From: an uncultured Alphaproteobacteria bacterium | GTDB lineage: Bacteria > Pseudomonadota > Alphaproteobacteria > HIMB59 > GCA-002718135 | Length of the DNA: 64,000 nucleotides | NCBI GenBank assembly: GCA_902518895.1 | Contig: CABYHL010000004.1 | Coordinates: 1-64,000 of the forward strand | Reading direction: 5' to 3' | Part shown: positions 46,337 through 53,897 of the stretch, piece by piece | Position numbering within the stretch: the stretch's first letter is position 1 | Layout: each line of letters starts with the position of its first letter | The notes under the pieces: model-generated | Told to the model about the DNA's origin: nothing | Database searches by the model: none | Seen by the model: only the letters and a program-made list of their open reading frames with translations | Made by a program: the position numbers and the translations under genes

Positions 46337-46381
46337 AACGATTTCTTCGTCGCTTCAAGTTTTAATATTCGGGAGAATACT

Positions 46382-46432
46382 TGGAGCGGGCGAAGGGATT
46401 CGAACCCTCGACTTCAACCTTGGCAAGGTTGC
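46382..46432 (-). repeat. tRNA-Gly 3' remnant 3 (att site)
   Basis: The third truncated copy shares 51 bp with the intact tRNA-Gly gene, then diverges (CATGTACA). It marks the left end of segment 3, the largest one. Confidence 0.93.
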
Positions 46433-46500
46433 CATGTACAATTGAGATCGGCCTTTTCCTAGAGAAACTATATCATAAAAATTTAATTCTTTTTTTTATT

Positions 46501-46517
46501 GGAGCGTAAGAGGAGCG
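46501..46517 (+). repeat. Segment 3 left arm-like repeat pair (GGAGCG)
   Basis: GGAGCG starts at 46501 and 46512, 11 bp apart, in the context TATTGGAGCGTAAG. The matching pair is at 50956/50967. It lies 68 bp inside remnant 3. Confidence 0.75.
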
Positions 46518-46518
46518 T

Positions 46519-46712
46519 TCACCACAGTTACCACAGTTAAAAAAAATTACTGTGGGTCTATTTTTTCAATGATTACTTGAGTTTTTTAACAGTTCACCAC
46601 AGACCACAGTTCTTTTCGTAAATTAAGGGTAAAAATATACTTTTATGATTTACGTTATTTAATTTTAACAAAAACAGCCGTTGTAACTGTGGTCTGTGGT
46701 TCTTGAACTTTG
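46519..46712. repeat. Intergenic block of inverted and direct CCACAG repeats
   Basis: ACCACAGACCACAGTT (46596-46611) is perfectly inverted at 46685-46700 across 73 bp. A related ACCACAGTTACCACAGTT lies at 46521-46538, partly complementary to TTACTGTGG just after it. Inside the big stem a smaller CGTAAAT/ATTTACG dyad is visible. No coding ORF explains it: the track ORF 46594..46848 on the minus strand overlaps the real gene start. It could be an RNA with nested stems or a cluster of protein-binding sites. Confidence 0.6.
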
Positions 46713-46751
46713 CCAGAACCCTTAACAATGTCGTAGGTTGGTGGTAGGATA
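46713..46751 (+). promoter_or_regulatory. Shared 39-bp upstream element, copy A
   Basis: This 39-bp sequence starts with CCAGAACCCTTAACAAT and ends GGTAGGATA. It is 33/39 identical, without gaps, to 48287-48325. Copy A ends 5 bp before the ATG at 46757; copy B ends 13 bp before the ATG at 48339. TAGGATA may act as a ribosome site or -10-like box; the function is inference. Confidence 0.6.
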
Positions 46752-46756
46752 TTAAA

Positions 46757-47221
46757 ATGTTCAGACTGTTAGTAGTTTTCTTAAGTATTATCTTGTTCGC
46801 TACTAATTTATTTGCAAATAATATTTTCTTCAAAATAAAGGATATCATATTTCAACAAGTTAGTTTTGCTTGTGAAACTCAATACTCATGGTCTCACACT
46901 GGAATGAACCCAAATTCAAGATATAATTTTATAATTAAATTACACAATAAAGAATCAAATAGAATTATTAAATTTGAGGAGATTATTCAAAATGAAAAAG
47001 AGCCAATAGATTATCTTAAAGCTAAATATTTTAAATTCAAACTTATGAATAGCGACGATAATGAATTTTTAATACTAGTTAATGATTTAATTTACTCAAA
47101 AGAAACGTATTTAAAAATTAATAGAATTAATGGAAAATTGTGGGCAAAAGGCGAAGATAAATGGCTTTCTGTTGGTGAATGTAAAAGGGGGGCTTTTAGT
47201 GTATCTAAACAAAAATTTTAG
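46757..47221 (+). CDS. Secreted protein of unknown function
   Basis: The 154-residue protein has a clear signal peptide (FRLLVVFLSIILFATNLFANN). The mature part is lysine- and asparagine-rich with two Cys (SFACETQYSW near residue 39 and SVGECKRGAF near the end) that could pair. I do not recognise it. It is followed 24 bp later by a MORN-repeat protein and carries upstream element A. Confidence 0.7.
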   Translation: MFRLLVVFLSIILFATNLFANNIFFKIKDIIFQQVSFACETQYSWSHTGMNPNSRYNFIIKLHNKESNRIIKFEEIIQNEKEPIDYLKAKYFKFKLMNSDDNEFLILVNDLIYSKETYLKINRINGKLWAKGEDKWLSVGECKRGAFSVSKQKF

Positions 47222-47245
47222 TATGAATTATTGGGTAATAAATAA

Positions 47246-48178
47246 ATGACTAAAAAAAAAGAAAAAATACAAACCAAAAATTGGATTTATTTAGGTGAAG
47301 TAAAGAATGGGAAGCCTCATGGAAAAGGAAAAATGGTCACTGATTACAATGATGGCGCTGGTAAGGATATTTATATTGGAGAATTTAAGAATGGTAAATT
47401 TCACGGAAAAGGTAAATTTGAATTTGAAGCTAGTGGAGAAAAATATGTTGGTATTTGGAAAAATGGTATTGGTATATCTGGCAAGAGTGTTTCGTCTTTA
47501 TCTTTTAATTATGAAGGAGAGTGGGATAAAGAGTACATAGGAGTGCCCAATGGAAAAGGAATAAGAAAATTTTCAGATGGTACAATAGAGGAAGGGGTTT
47601 TTCATTTTGGTAAGTTGATAAGAGGAAAAAAAAGATACAAAGATGGTAGTGAAGAAATTGGGGAATGGAAAATTAGAGATGGGGAAGATGCAATAATATA
47701 TTCGTATTCTTTTTTTATTGATAAGAAAAAGAAACACAAAATCCAGTTTCATGGTGAATTTGTAAATGGCAAGAAAAAAATTTTATTTGGTGAGGGTGTA
47801 AGAATAGAGACTAAAAAATCAAAACCAACTTTGTACCTTATTAGTATTGGTAGGTTTAAGAATGGCAAAATAGAAGGTGACGGCAGAAAGATACAATATA
47901 AAGATTTGCAATTAAAAAAACCGATTTGGTTTTATAATGGTAAATTTAAAAATAATATAGAAAATGGTGAAGGAACTTCAATTCAAACACCTTTTAATCA
48001 ACTAGATAAATTAAAAATGAAAGATGGAAAAATAGTAAAAATAAAAACTTTCAGATTAAATGAAGAACAAATTAAAGAATTTTATGAAGAATACTATGAT
48101 CAGGCTATAAATCTTCTTAGCTATGAAAAATATAAATATAATCAATTACCGAAGGAATTAAGAAAATTGATTAATTAA
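47246..48178 (+). CDS. Cytoplasmic MORN-repeat protein
   Basis: The 310-residue protein has no signal peptide. It consists largely of MORN repeats: YLGEVKNGKPHGKGKM, YIGEFKNGKFHGKGKF, YEGEWDKEYIGVPNGKGI, then weaker copies (FHGEFVNGKKKILFGEGV, FYNGKFKNNIENGEGT). MORN repeats form a beta-strand sheet and usually mediate lipid or protein contacts. No enzymatic domain is visible. It sits in segment 3 between the secreted protein and a larger MORN protein. Confidence 0.85.
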   Translation: MTKKKEKIQTKNWIYLGEVKNGKPHGKGKMVTDYNDGAGKDIYIGEFKNGKFHGKGKFEFEASGEKYVGIWKNGIGISGKSVSSLSFNYEGEWDKEYIGVPNGKGIRKFSDGTIEEGVFHFGKLIRGKKRYKDGSEEIGEWKIRDGEDAIIYSYSFFIDKKKKHKIQFHGEFVNGKKKILFGEGVRIETKKSKPTLYLISIGRFKNGKIEGDGRKIQYKDLQLKKPIWFYNGKFKNNIENGEGTSIQTPFNQLDKLKMKDGKIVKIKTFRLNEEQIKEFYEEYYDQAINLLSYEKYKYNQLPKELRKLIN

Positions 48179-48286
48179 AACAAGATAGCGTTTGCTAAAA
48201 TATACAAGGCTGTAAGTACACAGAAAATCAGTACTAGGTATCTGATAATAAACATAATTTAATATAATAAAAAATAGTTACTATGA

Positions 48287-48325
48287 CCAGAACCCTTAAC
48301 AATCTTCTTAGTTGGTGATAGGATA
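48287..48325 (+). promoter_or_regulatory. Shared 39-bp upstream element, copy B
   Basis: Second copy of the element at 46713-46751 (33/39 identical). It lies directly before the large exported MORN gene. The 108 bp between the previous stop and this copy hold nothing else recognisable. Confidence 0.6.
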
Positions 48326-48338
48326 GATATAATTATTT

Positions 48339-50588
48339 ATGAATTTGAATATTAAAGCTATCAATTTAATTTTCTTGATATTTATATTTATCAGTCTTTT
48401 CAGTATAAAAAATATTATTAATGCTTCAGAATGTAAAATAAATGGTAATGTTGTAGAAACAGATGACACTTGTATAGGTGAAATTAAAAATACAAATTCT
48501 TCTGTTTTTGGAAAATTTGAAAACAAGCAATTGAATGGATTAATAGAAGCAAAATTTGCTAATGATTCTATTTATGTTGGAGGCTCAAAAAATTCTAAAC
48601 TTGAAGGATATGGTTTTAGAAAATATCCAAATGGGGATGAATTTATTGGAGATTTTAAAAATGATATTTTCAGAGAAGGTATACAAAATGAAAACACTGG
48701 TTTTATAAATTATTTTAAATTGGACGAAGAAGGGAAATTTCAAGGCTTTCACGCTATACTATATCCAAATAATGAAAGAATATATATTGGAGAAATAAAG
48801 AATCAACTAATCGATGGAGAGGGTTTTGCCTACAATCTTCTAGACAATGAATTAGGTGATAAAGATAGTTATGAAATAGGAATATTTAAAAACGGAAAGC
48901 TAAAGACTGATTATTCAAAAAGTCTTCCTAAATGCAAATTCGATAAAAATAGCTCTATAGAATCAAATGAAAGATGTTTTGGTGATAAAAAATTTGCAAA
49001 TATCAGAAGTGTAGGACTATTTATAAATAAAAATTTGTCATTAGGCTTTGAGATATTTGATAATGGGTTTTTAAGCTTAGGTCAATTTAAACCTAGACAA
49101 AAGGGCTATAGTTCAGGCCTTCATGGAGTAGGTTCATTTATACAAGCTAATAGAAAACAAATTCAATTTGGTAAGTTTCATTATGGTGATAGACATGGCT
49201 ATACAGTAATTATTGATGAAAGAAGGGGTTATAGTTATTTTGGAGAAATATATAAAAATAGGAAGAACGGTTTTGGTTTTGAGCGTGATAACGAATATCA
49301 CGAATACTTGGGTATCTTTAAAGATGATTATTTAGATGGCTATGGTGAAAAATATTTAATCAAAGAAAACATAAGGTACAAAGGCACGTTTAAAAAAAAT
49401 ATTTTAGATGGTGTTGGAACCTATGAGAATAATGATATTGTTTATTATGGAGAATTTAAAGATAATATCTTTAATGGTTTAGGAAAGTTAACTGATAAAC
49501 AAAAATCAAAGAAGGTTGGTTTTTTTAATAATGGTAATTTTGAAACTAATTATAATTTTTGTGTTTCTAAAGATACGTTAGGTTATAATAAAATTATTTA
49601 TGGAAAAAAAAGTTGTGGATCTCAAAATTTTGATACTGCTTCAATTGATGATTTTTTAAATCAAAAAACGAATTTTTTTAACTACGATAATTGGAATGCT
49701 GAATATTATACCAATCGAAAAAAACCGTATTTTGCTCGAGAAGATATGGAAGAGTGTAAAATTGTAAACAACTTCGTGGATAGTTTTGATAAGTGTTATG
49801 GAACTATAATGGAGGAAGGAAGAGAATTCTCTGGAGTTTTTATTAATGGAAAGAAAAATGGCTTTGGATATTATGTTGTACTTTATGGAGAAGAAGAGGG
49901 AGATAAATTTGAAGGAAATTGGGTTGATGACTTAAAAAATGGTTGGGGTAAATATACAACAGCACAGGGAGCAAATACAATTGCTAAGTATATTGATGGA
50001 ATTTTTCAAACAAATTTTTTTTTATATAATGGTGGTCCGGCTAAATATGAAAATGATCAAATAGTTTTTTTAGATGAAAATGAAGGTTCAAACGAAGAGG
50101 AGATTGATGACTGGTTTGGGTATCTACCATGTGAATTGAAAGACAATATAGTAATAACACTTAAAGAGTGTAAGGTAAAAAAATTAGTTGTTGGTGATAC
50201 TGAATTTACGGGAATTTATTACAATGCTATGAGAAATGGATATGGTGAACTACTAGCTGGTGAGAAAAAAGATACTAAGTATAAAGGCAACTTTGTAGAT
50301 AATAAATTTGAAGGTGATGGGATTTTAATTTATCCCGACAAACAGACTTATATTGGTAATTTTAAAAATAATAACTTTAATGGTCAGGGTGCTATGTATT
50401 ATCCTGATGGAACAACTTATTATGGAAATTTTATTAAAGGATGGCAAACTGGTAAAGGCAAATTAGTTTACAGAAATGGTGATATAGTTGAAGGTGAGTT
50501 CTTAAATGGAAATATAATAGGAAATTTTTACTTTAACGATAAGTTAGCAAAATTAGTTGATGGAGTAATAGTTTTAATCAATGAATAA
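48339..50588 (+). CDS. Large exported MORN-repeat protein
   Basis: The 749-residue protein has an N-terminal signal or anchor (INLIFLIFIFISLFSIKNIINA) followed by many MORN repeats: YVGGSKNSKLEGYGF, YLGIFKDDYLDGYGE, YYGEFKDNIFNGLGK, YIGNFKNNNFNGQGAMYYPDGTTYYGNF. Cys-containing spacers recur about every 100-170 residues in a similar form (CKINGNVVETDDTCIGEI, CKFDKNSSIESNERCFGD, CKIVNNFVDSFDKCYGTI, CELKDNIVITLKECKV). This suggests internal duplication with disulfide-closed loops. It is probably periplasmic or surface-exposed. The 3' end overlaps the integrase remnant ORF. Confidence 0.85.
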   Translation: MNLNIKAINLIFLIFIFISLFSIKNIINASECKINGNVVETDDTCIGEIKNTNSSVFGKFENKQLNGLIEAKFANDSIYVGGSKNSKLEGYGFRKYPNGDEFIGDFKNDIFREGIQNENTGFINYFKLDEEGKFQGFHAILYPNNERIYIGEIKNQLIDGEGFAYNLLDNELGDKDSYEIGIFKNGKLKTDYSKSLPKCKFDKNSSIESNERCFGDKKFANIRSVGLFINKNLSLGFEIFDNGFLSLGQFKPRQKGYSSGLHGVGSFIQANRKQIQFGKFHYGDRHGYTVIIDERRGYSYFGEIYKNRKNGFGFERDNEYHEYLGIFKDDYLDGYGEKYLIKENIRYKGTFKKNILDGVGTYENNDIVYYGEFKDNIFNGLGKLTDKQKSKKVGFFNNGNFETNYNFCVSKDTLGYNKIIYGKKSCGSQNFDTASIDDFLNQKTNFFNYDNWNAEYYTNRKKPYFAREDMEECKIVNNFVDSFDKCYGTIMEEGREFSGVFINGKKNGFGYYVVLYGEEEGDKFEGNWVDDLKNGWGKYTTAQGANTIAKYIDGIFQTNFFLYNGGPAKYENDQIVFLDENEGSNEEEIDDWFGYLPCELKDNIVITLKECKVKKLVVGDTEFTGIYYNAMRNGYGELLAGEKKDTKYKGNFVDNKFEGDGILIYPDKQTYIGNFKNNNFNGQGAMYYPDGTTYYGNFIKGWQTGKGKLVYRNGDIVEGEFLNGNIIGNFYFNDKLAKLVDGVIVLINE

Positions 50589-50649
50589 AACGGGCTAATG
50601 ATAGGCCTTACCACTAACCCGGTCAGCCTATACGCTAATTGAAGCTGTG

Positions 50650-50920
50650 AACAATGATATTCTTCGTTCTTCCACTGCTTTTTCTTTTTATGTTTATCCT
50701 CATTGATGTAACGTTTAAAAAGATCGCCAAGTGTTACTTTGGAAGCTGTTGAATAGTCCGAGTAATCCCCTCGATCTAATTTTGTTTCCATGGACCTAGA
50801 CCACCTTTTGGCTTCGGTTCGAGTCATGAAAGATTTAGTTATTGTCTTTATACCTAATCGCCTTATGCGAACTTGGTAACTAGTTTTGTTTAAGTATTTA
50901 CGCTTTTGAATAGTAGCCAT
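50650..50920 (-). pseudogene. Truncated tyrosine integrase (N-terminal part only)
   Basis: The ORF 50528..50920 begins MATIQKRKYLNKTSYQVRIRRLG, then SFMTRTEAKRWSRSMETKLDRGDYSDYS and TLGDLFKRYINEDKH. This is the N-terminal arm-binding and start of the core-binding region of a phage-type integrase. After about 90-100 residues the similarity stops and the frame ends at 50528. The catalytic domain with its Arg-His-Arg-Tyr set is missing. It begins 77 bp from the tRNA-Gly 3' end and reads away from it, the normal place for an integrase. The left boundary given is where similarity fades by eye. Confidence 0.8.
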
Positions 50921-50955
50921 AATTTCTCACTTTCTAGGAAAAGCTTGGCTCTATT

Positions 50956-50972
50956 GGATCGTAAGTGGAGCG
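50956..50972 (+). repeat. Segment 3 right arm-like repeat pair (GGAGCG)
   Basis: GGATCG at 50956 and GGAGCG at 50967 start 11 bp apart, in the context TATTGGATCGTAAG that mirrors the left pair. It lies 24 bp before the tRNA 3' end. Confidence 0.75.
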
Positions 50973-50996
50973 TTTGAATCTAACCCACTCAATATT

Positions 50997-51071
50997 TGGA
51001 GCGGGCGAAGGGATTCGAACCCTCGACTTCAACCTTGGCAAGGTTGCGCTCTACCCCTGAGCTACGCCCGC
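50997..51071 (-). tRNA. tRNA-Gly (anticodon GCC)
   Basis: On the minus strand the gene reads GCGGGCGTAGCTCAGGGG... and ends CGCCCGCTCCA. The acceptor stem GCGGGCG/CGCCCGC pairs fully. The anticodon arm is CCTTGCCAAGG with anticodon GCC, the T loop is GGTTCGAATCC, and the CCA is encoded. It is the only complete copy; the three others lack the 5' half. It is the integration site of the island on its 3' side. The blh gene starts 53 bp away on the other side. Confidence 0.97.
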
Positions 51072-51124
51072 TTAATCTACACAATTACCACTTTGAATTC
51101 ATAAGTCAATATTTGAGAAAATAT

Positions 51125-51943
51125 TCATTTAAATCTTCTTCTATAAACAATATCAACCAATAACATATGAGGAAGAGTTAATGCAGCAAGCCCTATAAAA
51201 ATTACTTTTAATAATGACTGATATAATGAAAAATTTTGGACCAAATAGTAAACAATTCCCAAACCACCAACCCAAGTAATAAATGTAAAAACTATTGTTG
51301 AATAAATAACAAATTTCTTATTTTTTAAATTTAAATAAATGTTTTTAATCAAATGCTTTAGATGCTTGTAAGTATGAAAGAAACAAAAATATATTGCAAA
51401 GCTCAGAAGTGGGTCAAGAAAATAAAAAATTAACAAAAGAAAAAATATTTCAACTACTCCTTTTCTTAATTTTTTTTCAAAGAAAGAAAGATAAATAAAA
51501 TATATTATTGATAATATTGTTAAAGAATATGGAATGAAAAAATATTTCTGTATTGAATAAATTTTATCACTAGTCAAATATTCAAATATTAAAAAAGACT
51601 GTTTTTCATTAAAGAATATAATTCCAAAAATAATAGTCATTCCATAAGTAAAACTTACAGAATACTTGAATTTATTTATTTTATAGTTTGTCCAATCACA
51701 TAAACCAAAATGAATTATAGTCATTATAATAAAAATAGTTAAGGCTAAAATAGGAAAGTATAACCAAAATATAATTACTAAGAAAAATAAAGTTAGATAG
51801 TAAAAGAGAAATTGAAAAAATTGAATTCTATTATTGAAGCCTACCAATGAGGCGACTGCACCATCAAAAGAACCATGAGGAAGTCCAATAAAAAAGATTA
51901 ATAAAAAAGAAATAACATTTAAAGTTGTAAGTTCTGCGATCAT
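51125..51943 (-). CDS. blh: Beta-carotene 15,15'-dioxygenase, Brp/Blh family
   Basis: Blh cleaves beta-carotene into two retinals, the chromophore of proteorhodopsin. The 272-residue membrane protein has about seven helices. It carries the conserved FFIGLPHGSFDGAVASL near residue 20, IIHFGLCDW near 76, and YFCFFHTYKHLKHLIK near 190. Those histidines are the family's iron ligands. It is the last gene of crtI-crtB-crtY-blh and is directly beside tRNA-Gly. Confidence 0.9.
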   Translation of the reverse strand: MIAELTTLNVISFLLIFFIGLPHGSFDGAVASLVGFNNRIQFFQFLFYYLTLFFLVIIFWLYFPILALTIFIIMTIIHFGLCDWTNYKINKFKYSVSFTYGMTIIFGIIFFNEKQSFLIFEYLTSDKIYSIQKYFFIPYSLTILSIIYFIYLSFFEKKLRKGVVEIFFLLLIFYFLDPLLSFAIYFCFFHTYKHLKHLIKNIYLNLKNKKFVIYSTIVFTFITWVGGLGIVYYLVQNFSLYQSLLKVIFIGLAALTLPHMLLVDIVYRRRFK

Positions 51944-51944
51944 T

Positions 51945-53027
51945 TTATTTAAAAAATTCTTTTATAAATGGTAACTTGGGCATACTTTTAATAATCTTTA
52001 ACTTAGTTAATAAATTTGACTCCCCCATCATAAAGCTTTGGAATTCATTTCCATCTAAATTAGAAGCAAGATTAATGAAAGATTGTCCATTTTCGTTATT
52101 ATTTTTTAAAAAATTAATAAAAATTTTATCCATTCTTCTTTCTAAAAATTTGTGAACACTTACATAATTTTTCTTTGAGTTTTTTAATAATTGAATATGT
52201 TTTATGAGAAATGAAAAAGCATATCCAGTTGAAGGTTTACAAGCACCCCCTCTAATTCCAATGTTGAAAATATTAGGGTTCGGTGAGTATTTTTCTTCAG
52301 CAAAAAACATTGGTATTATGCCTTTTTCTGTACTTCTTTCTTTAAATTCAATTATGTTGTTTTGAATTAAATATTCATTTATCTTGTCCCTGTACCAAGA
52401 ATTTTTGTAAACTTGCTTTGAAAATACTGTGGACTCAACAAGGGCTTTATTGTGACTAAATGGTAAAATATACATAAAGTGCAAAACGTTTTGTTCTTTT
52501 GTAAAATGCATTAGGGTTAACTTGTTTTCATTAAAAGTATTATCTGCTACAGTAATATTGACTCCAAAGAAGTGTTGTATCATCTCACCTTTTTTTTCTT
52601 TTATAGATCTTGAGTCATATATTTTTTCAGCATAGTATTCGTTGTTATCAGCAGTGATTATTTTAAAATAATTTTCTATAGGTATATATTGAATTACTGG
52701 TTCATTTTTTACATCTAGTATATTTTTTGTTTCTAAACAGTATTTTTTCCATCTTTTAAAACTAATTACACAATAAGGTTTATCAAAACTACTATGTGTG
52801 ATTTTTTTATTCCTATCACCAATGGTCCACTTAAACCATTTCTTTTCAATGATATTTTCGAAAGGTTTCATCCAATCAGTTAACCAAAAGCCAAAAAAAT
52901 TATCTCTATTATTTATATCTTCTTTTTCAAAAGCAATAATCTCGTTGGAACTATCTCCAAATAAAATTTTATTAACTGCTAATCCGCTAGGACCTAGACC
53001 AATTATTGCAGCTTTATAAATTTTCAT
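51945..53027 (-). CDS. crtY: Lycopene beta-cyclase
   Basis: CrtY converts lycopene to beta-carotene. The 360-residue flavoprotein-like enzyme begins KIYKAAIIGLGPSGLAVNKIL (dinucleotide-binding GxGxxG). It continues with FFGFWLTDW, KIYDSRS, FMYILPFSHNKALVESTVFS and NIGIRGGACKPSTGYAFSF, all typical of bacterial CrtY. It lies 1 bp upstream of blh and overlaps crtB by 14 bp. Confidence 0.93.
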   Translation of the reverse strand: MKIYKAAIIGLGPSGLAVNKILFGDSSNEIIAFEKEDINNRDNFFGFWLTDWMKPFENIIEKKWFKWTIGDRNKKITHSSFDKPYCVISFKRWKKYCLETKNILDVKNEPVIQYIPIENYFKIITADNNEYYAEKIYDSRSIKEKKGEMIQHFFGVNITVADNTFNENKLTLMHFTKEQNVLHFMYILPFSHNKALVESTVFSKQVYKNSWYRDKINEYLIQNNIIEFKERSTEKGIIPMFFAEEKYSPNPNIFNIGIRGGACKPSTGYAFSFLIKHIQLLKNSKKNYVSVHKFLERRMDKIFINFLKNNNENGQSFINLASNLDGNEFQSFMMGESNLLTKLKIIKSMPKLPFIKEFFK

Positions 53028-53895
53028 TTGGAAAACTTTTTCTTATTTTTTGATATTTATAATTCAAGAAAGGGATAAAAATAAAAATAAAAATTGATTT
53101 AATTGTAATTACAATTTTTTCAAATTTGTTTAAATACACTCTTTCTTCATTATATTTTTTCTTCCTTGATATAATCTTAATACCAATACCTCTATAGACA
53201 TTTGCCGCAATAAATATTCCTAGTCTGTTAGGTAAAGGAATGTATTTTAAGCCAGTAAAACCATTTTTATAAAATTTATCTGATAAACTTATTAACTTAT
53301 GAATTGCTTTAGATATTTCATCAATTCTTTCAGAACTTAGTTCATCGATTTTATTAAGATTATCCAATGATATACCTGGTATCCAAGTAGCAGGTAAATA
53401 AATTCTTTTCATTTTTGAATCTTCATACACATCACGTGCAATATTTGTTAATTGCATTCCAATTCCCAAATCTACAGCACATTGTTCTGCATTTTTATTT
53501 GTTACACCAATAATTTTAGACATCATTAATCCAACAGTTCCAGCAACATGATAAGAGTATTTTATAAGCTCTTCTGTGTTTTGAATTCTAGGTTTTCTTT
53601 GGTCAAAAATTAAACCCTCAATTAAATCAATTAAAATTAAATTATTAATTTTGTTTTTTTTCAAAAAAATATTTACATTATTGTTTTTGTTATTCTTAAT
53701 TTCTTCAATTGAACTATTTAAAAAATGGGTTTTATCTACATTATTTTTATCAGCCACATCATCAAAATATCTGCAGATTGAGTATAAAATTCCAGCATTT
53801 TTTTTTGAACTTTTTGATAAAAAAAAACTCGCCCAGTAAAAGCTTTTACCTTCTCTTTTAAGATCAATCATTGAATTAAGCTCTAAATTGATCAT
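53014..53895 (-). CDS. crtB: Phytoene synthase
   Basis: CrtB joins two GGPP into phytoene. The 293-residue protein has FYWASFFLSKSSKKNAGILYSICRYFDDVAD (first Asp-rich motif near residue 46) and CAVDLGIGMQLTNIARDVYEDSKMKRIYLP (second near 145). These are the signatures of the squalene/phytoene synthase family. It is 2 bp after crtI, overlapping crtY at its end. Confidence 0.95.
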   Translation of the reverse strand: MINLELNSMIDLKREGKSFYWASFFLSKSSKKNAGILYSICRYFDDVADKNNVDKTHFLNSSIEEIKNNKNNNVNIFLKKNKINNLILIDLIEGLIFDQRKPRIQNTEELIKYSYHVAGTVGLMMSKIIGVTNKNAEQCAVDLGIGMQLTNIARDVYEDSKMKRIYLPATWIPGISLDNLNKIDELSSERIDEISKAIHKLISLSDKFYKNGFTGLKYIPLPNRLGIFIAANVYRGIGIKIISRKKKYNEERVYLNKFEKIVITIKSIFIFIFIPFLNYKYQKIRKSFPNENL

Positions 53896-53897
53896 AG

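Larger units (their letters stand above)
44131..51047. mobile_element. Tandem array of integrated segments at tRNA-Gly(GCC)
   Basis: The right end is an intact tRNA-Gly(GCC). Three identical 48-bp truncated copies of its 3' part lie at 44516, 45802 and 46382, in the same orientation. They cut the region into segments. Each segment carries a private pair of 11-bp-spaced short repeats inside both ends. Segment 0 (about 44.15-44.5 kb) holds a 62-aa ORF. Segment 1 (44.56-45.80) holds a sulfotransferase. Segment 2 (45.85-46.38) holds an 86-aa ORF. Segment 3 (46.43-50.99) holds MORN proteins and an integrase remnant. The left edge of segment 0 is not defined because no tRNA copy is seen there. Confidence 0.85.

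Noticed and set aside
44516-46432. Three extra tRNA-Gly genes
   Set aside because: Each copy has only the 3' part up to the anticodon stem; the D arm and 5' acceptor strand are missing, so they are att remnants, not tRNAs.
46594-46848. Minus-strand 84-aa ORF in the island
   Set aside because: It runs through the inverted-repeat block and across the start and signal peptide of the plus-strand gene; no motif or ribosome site.
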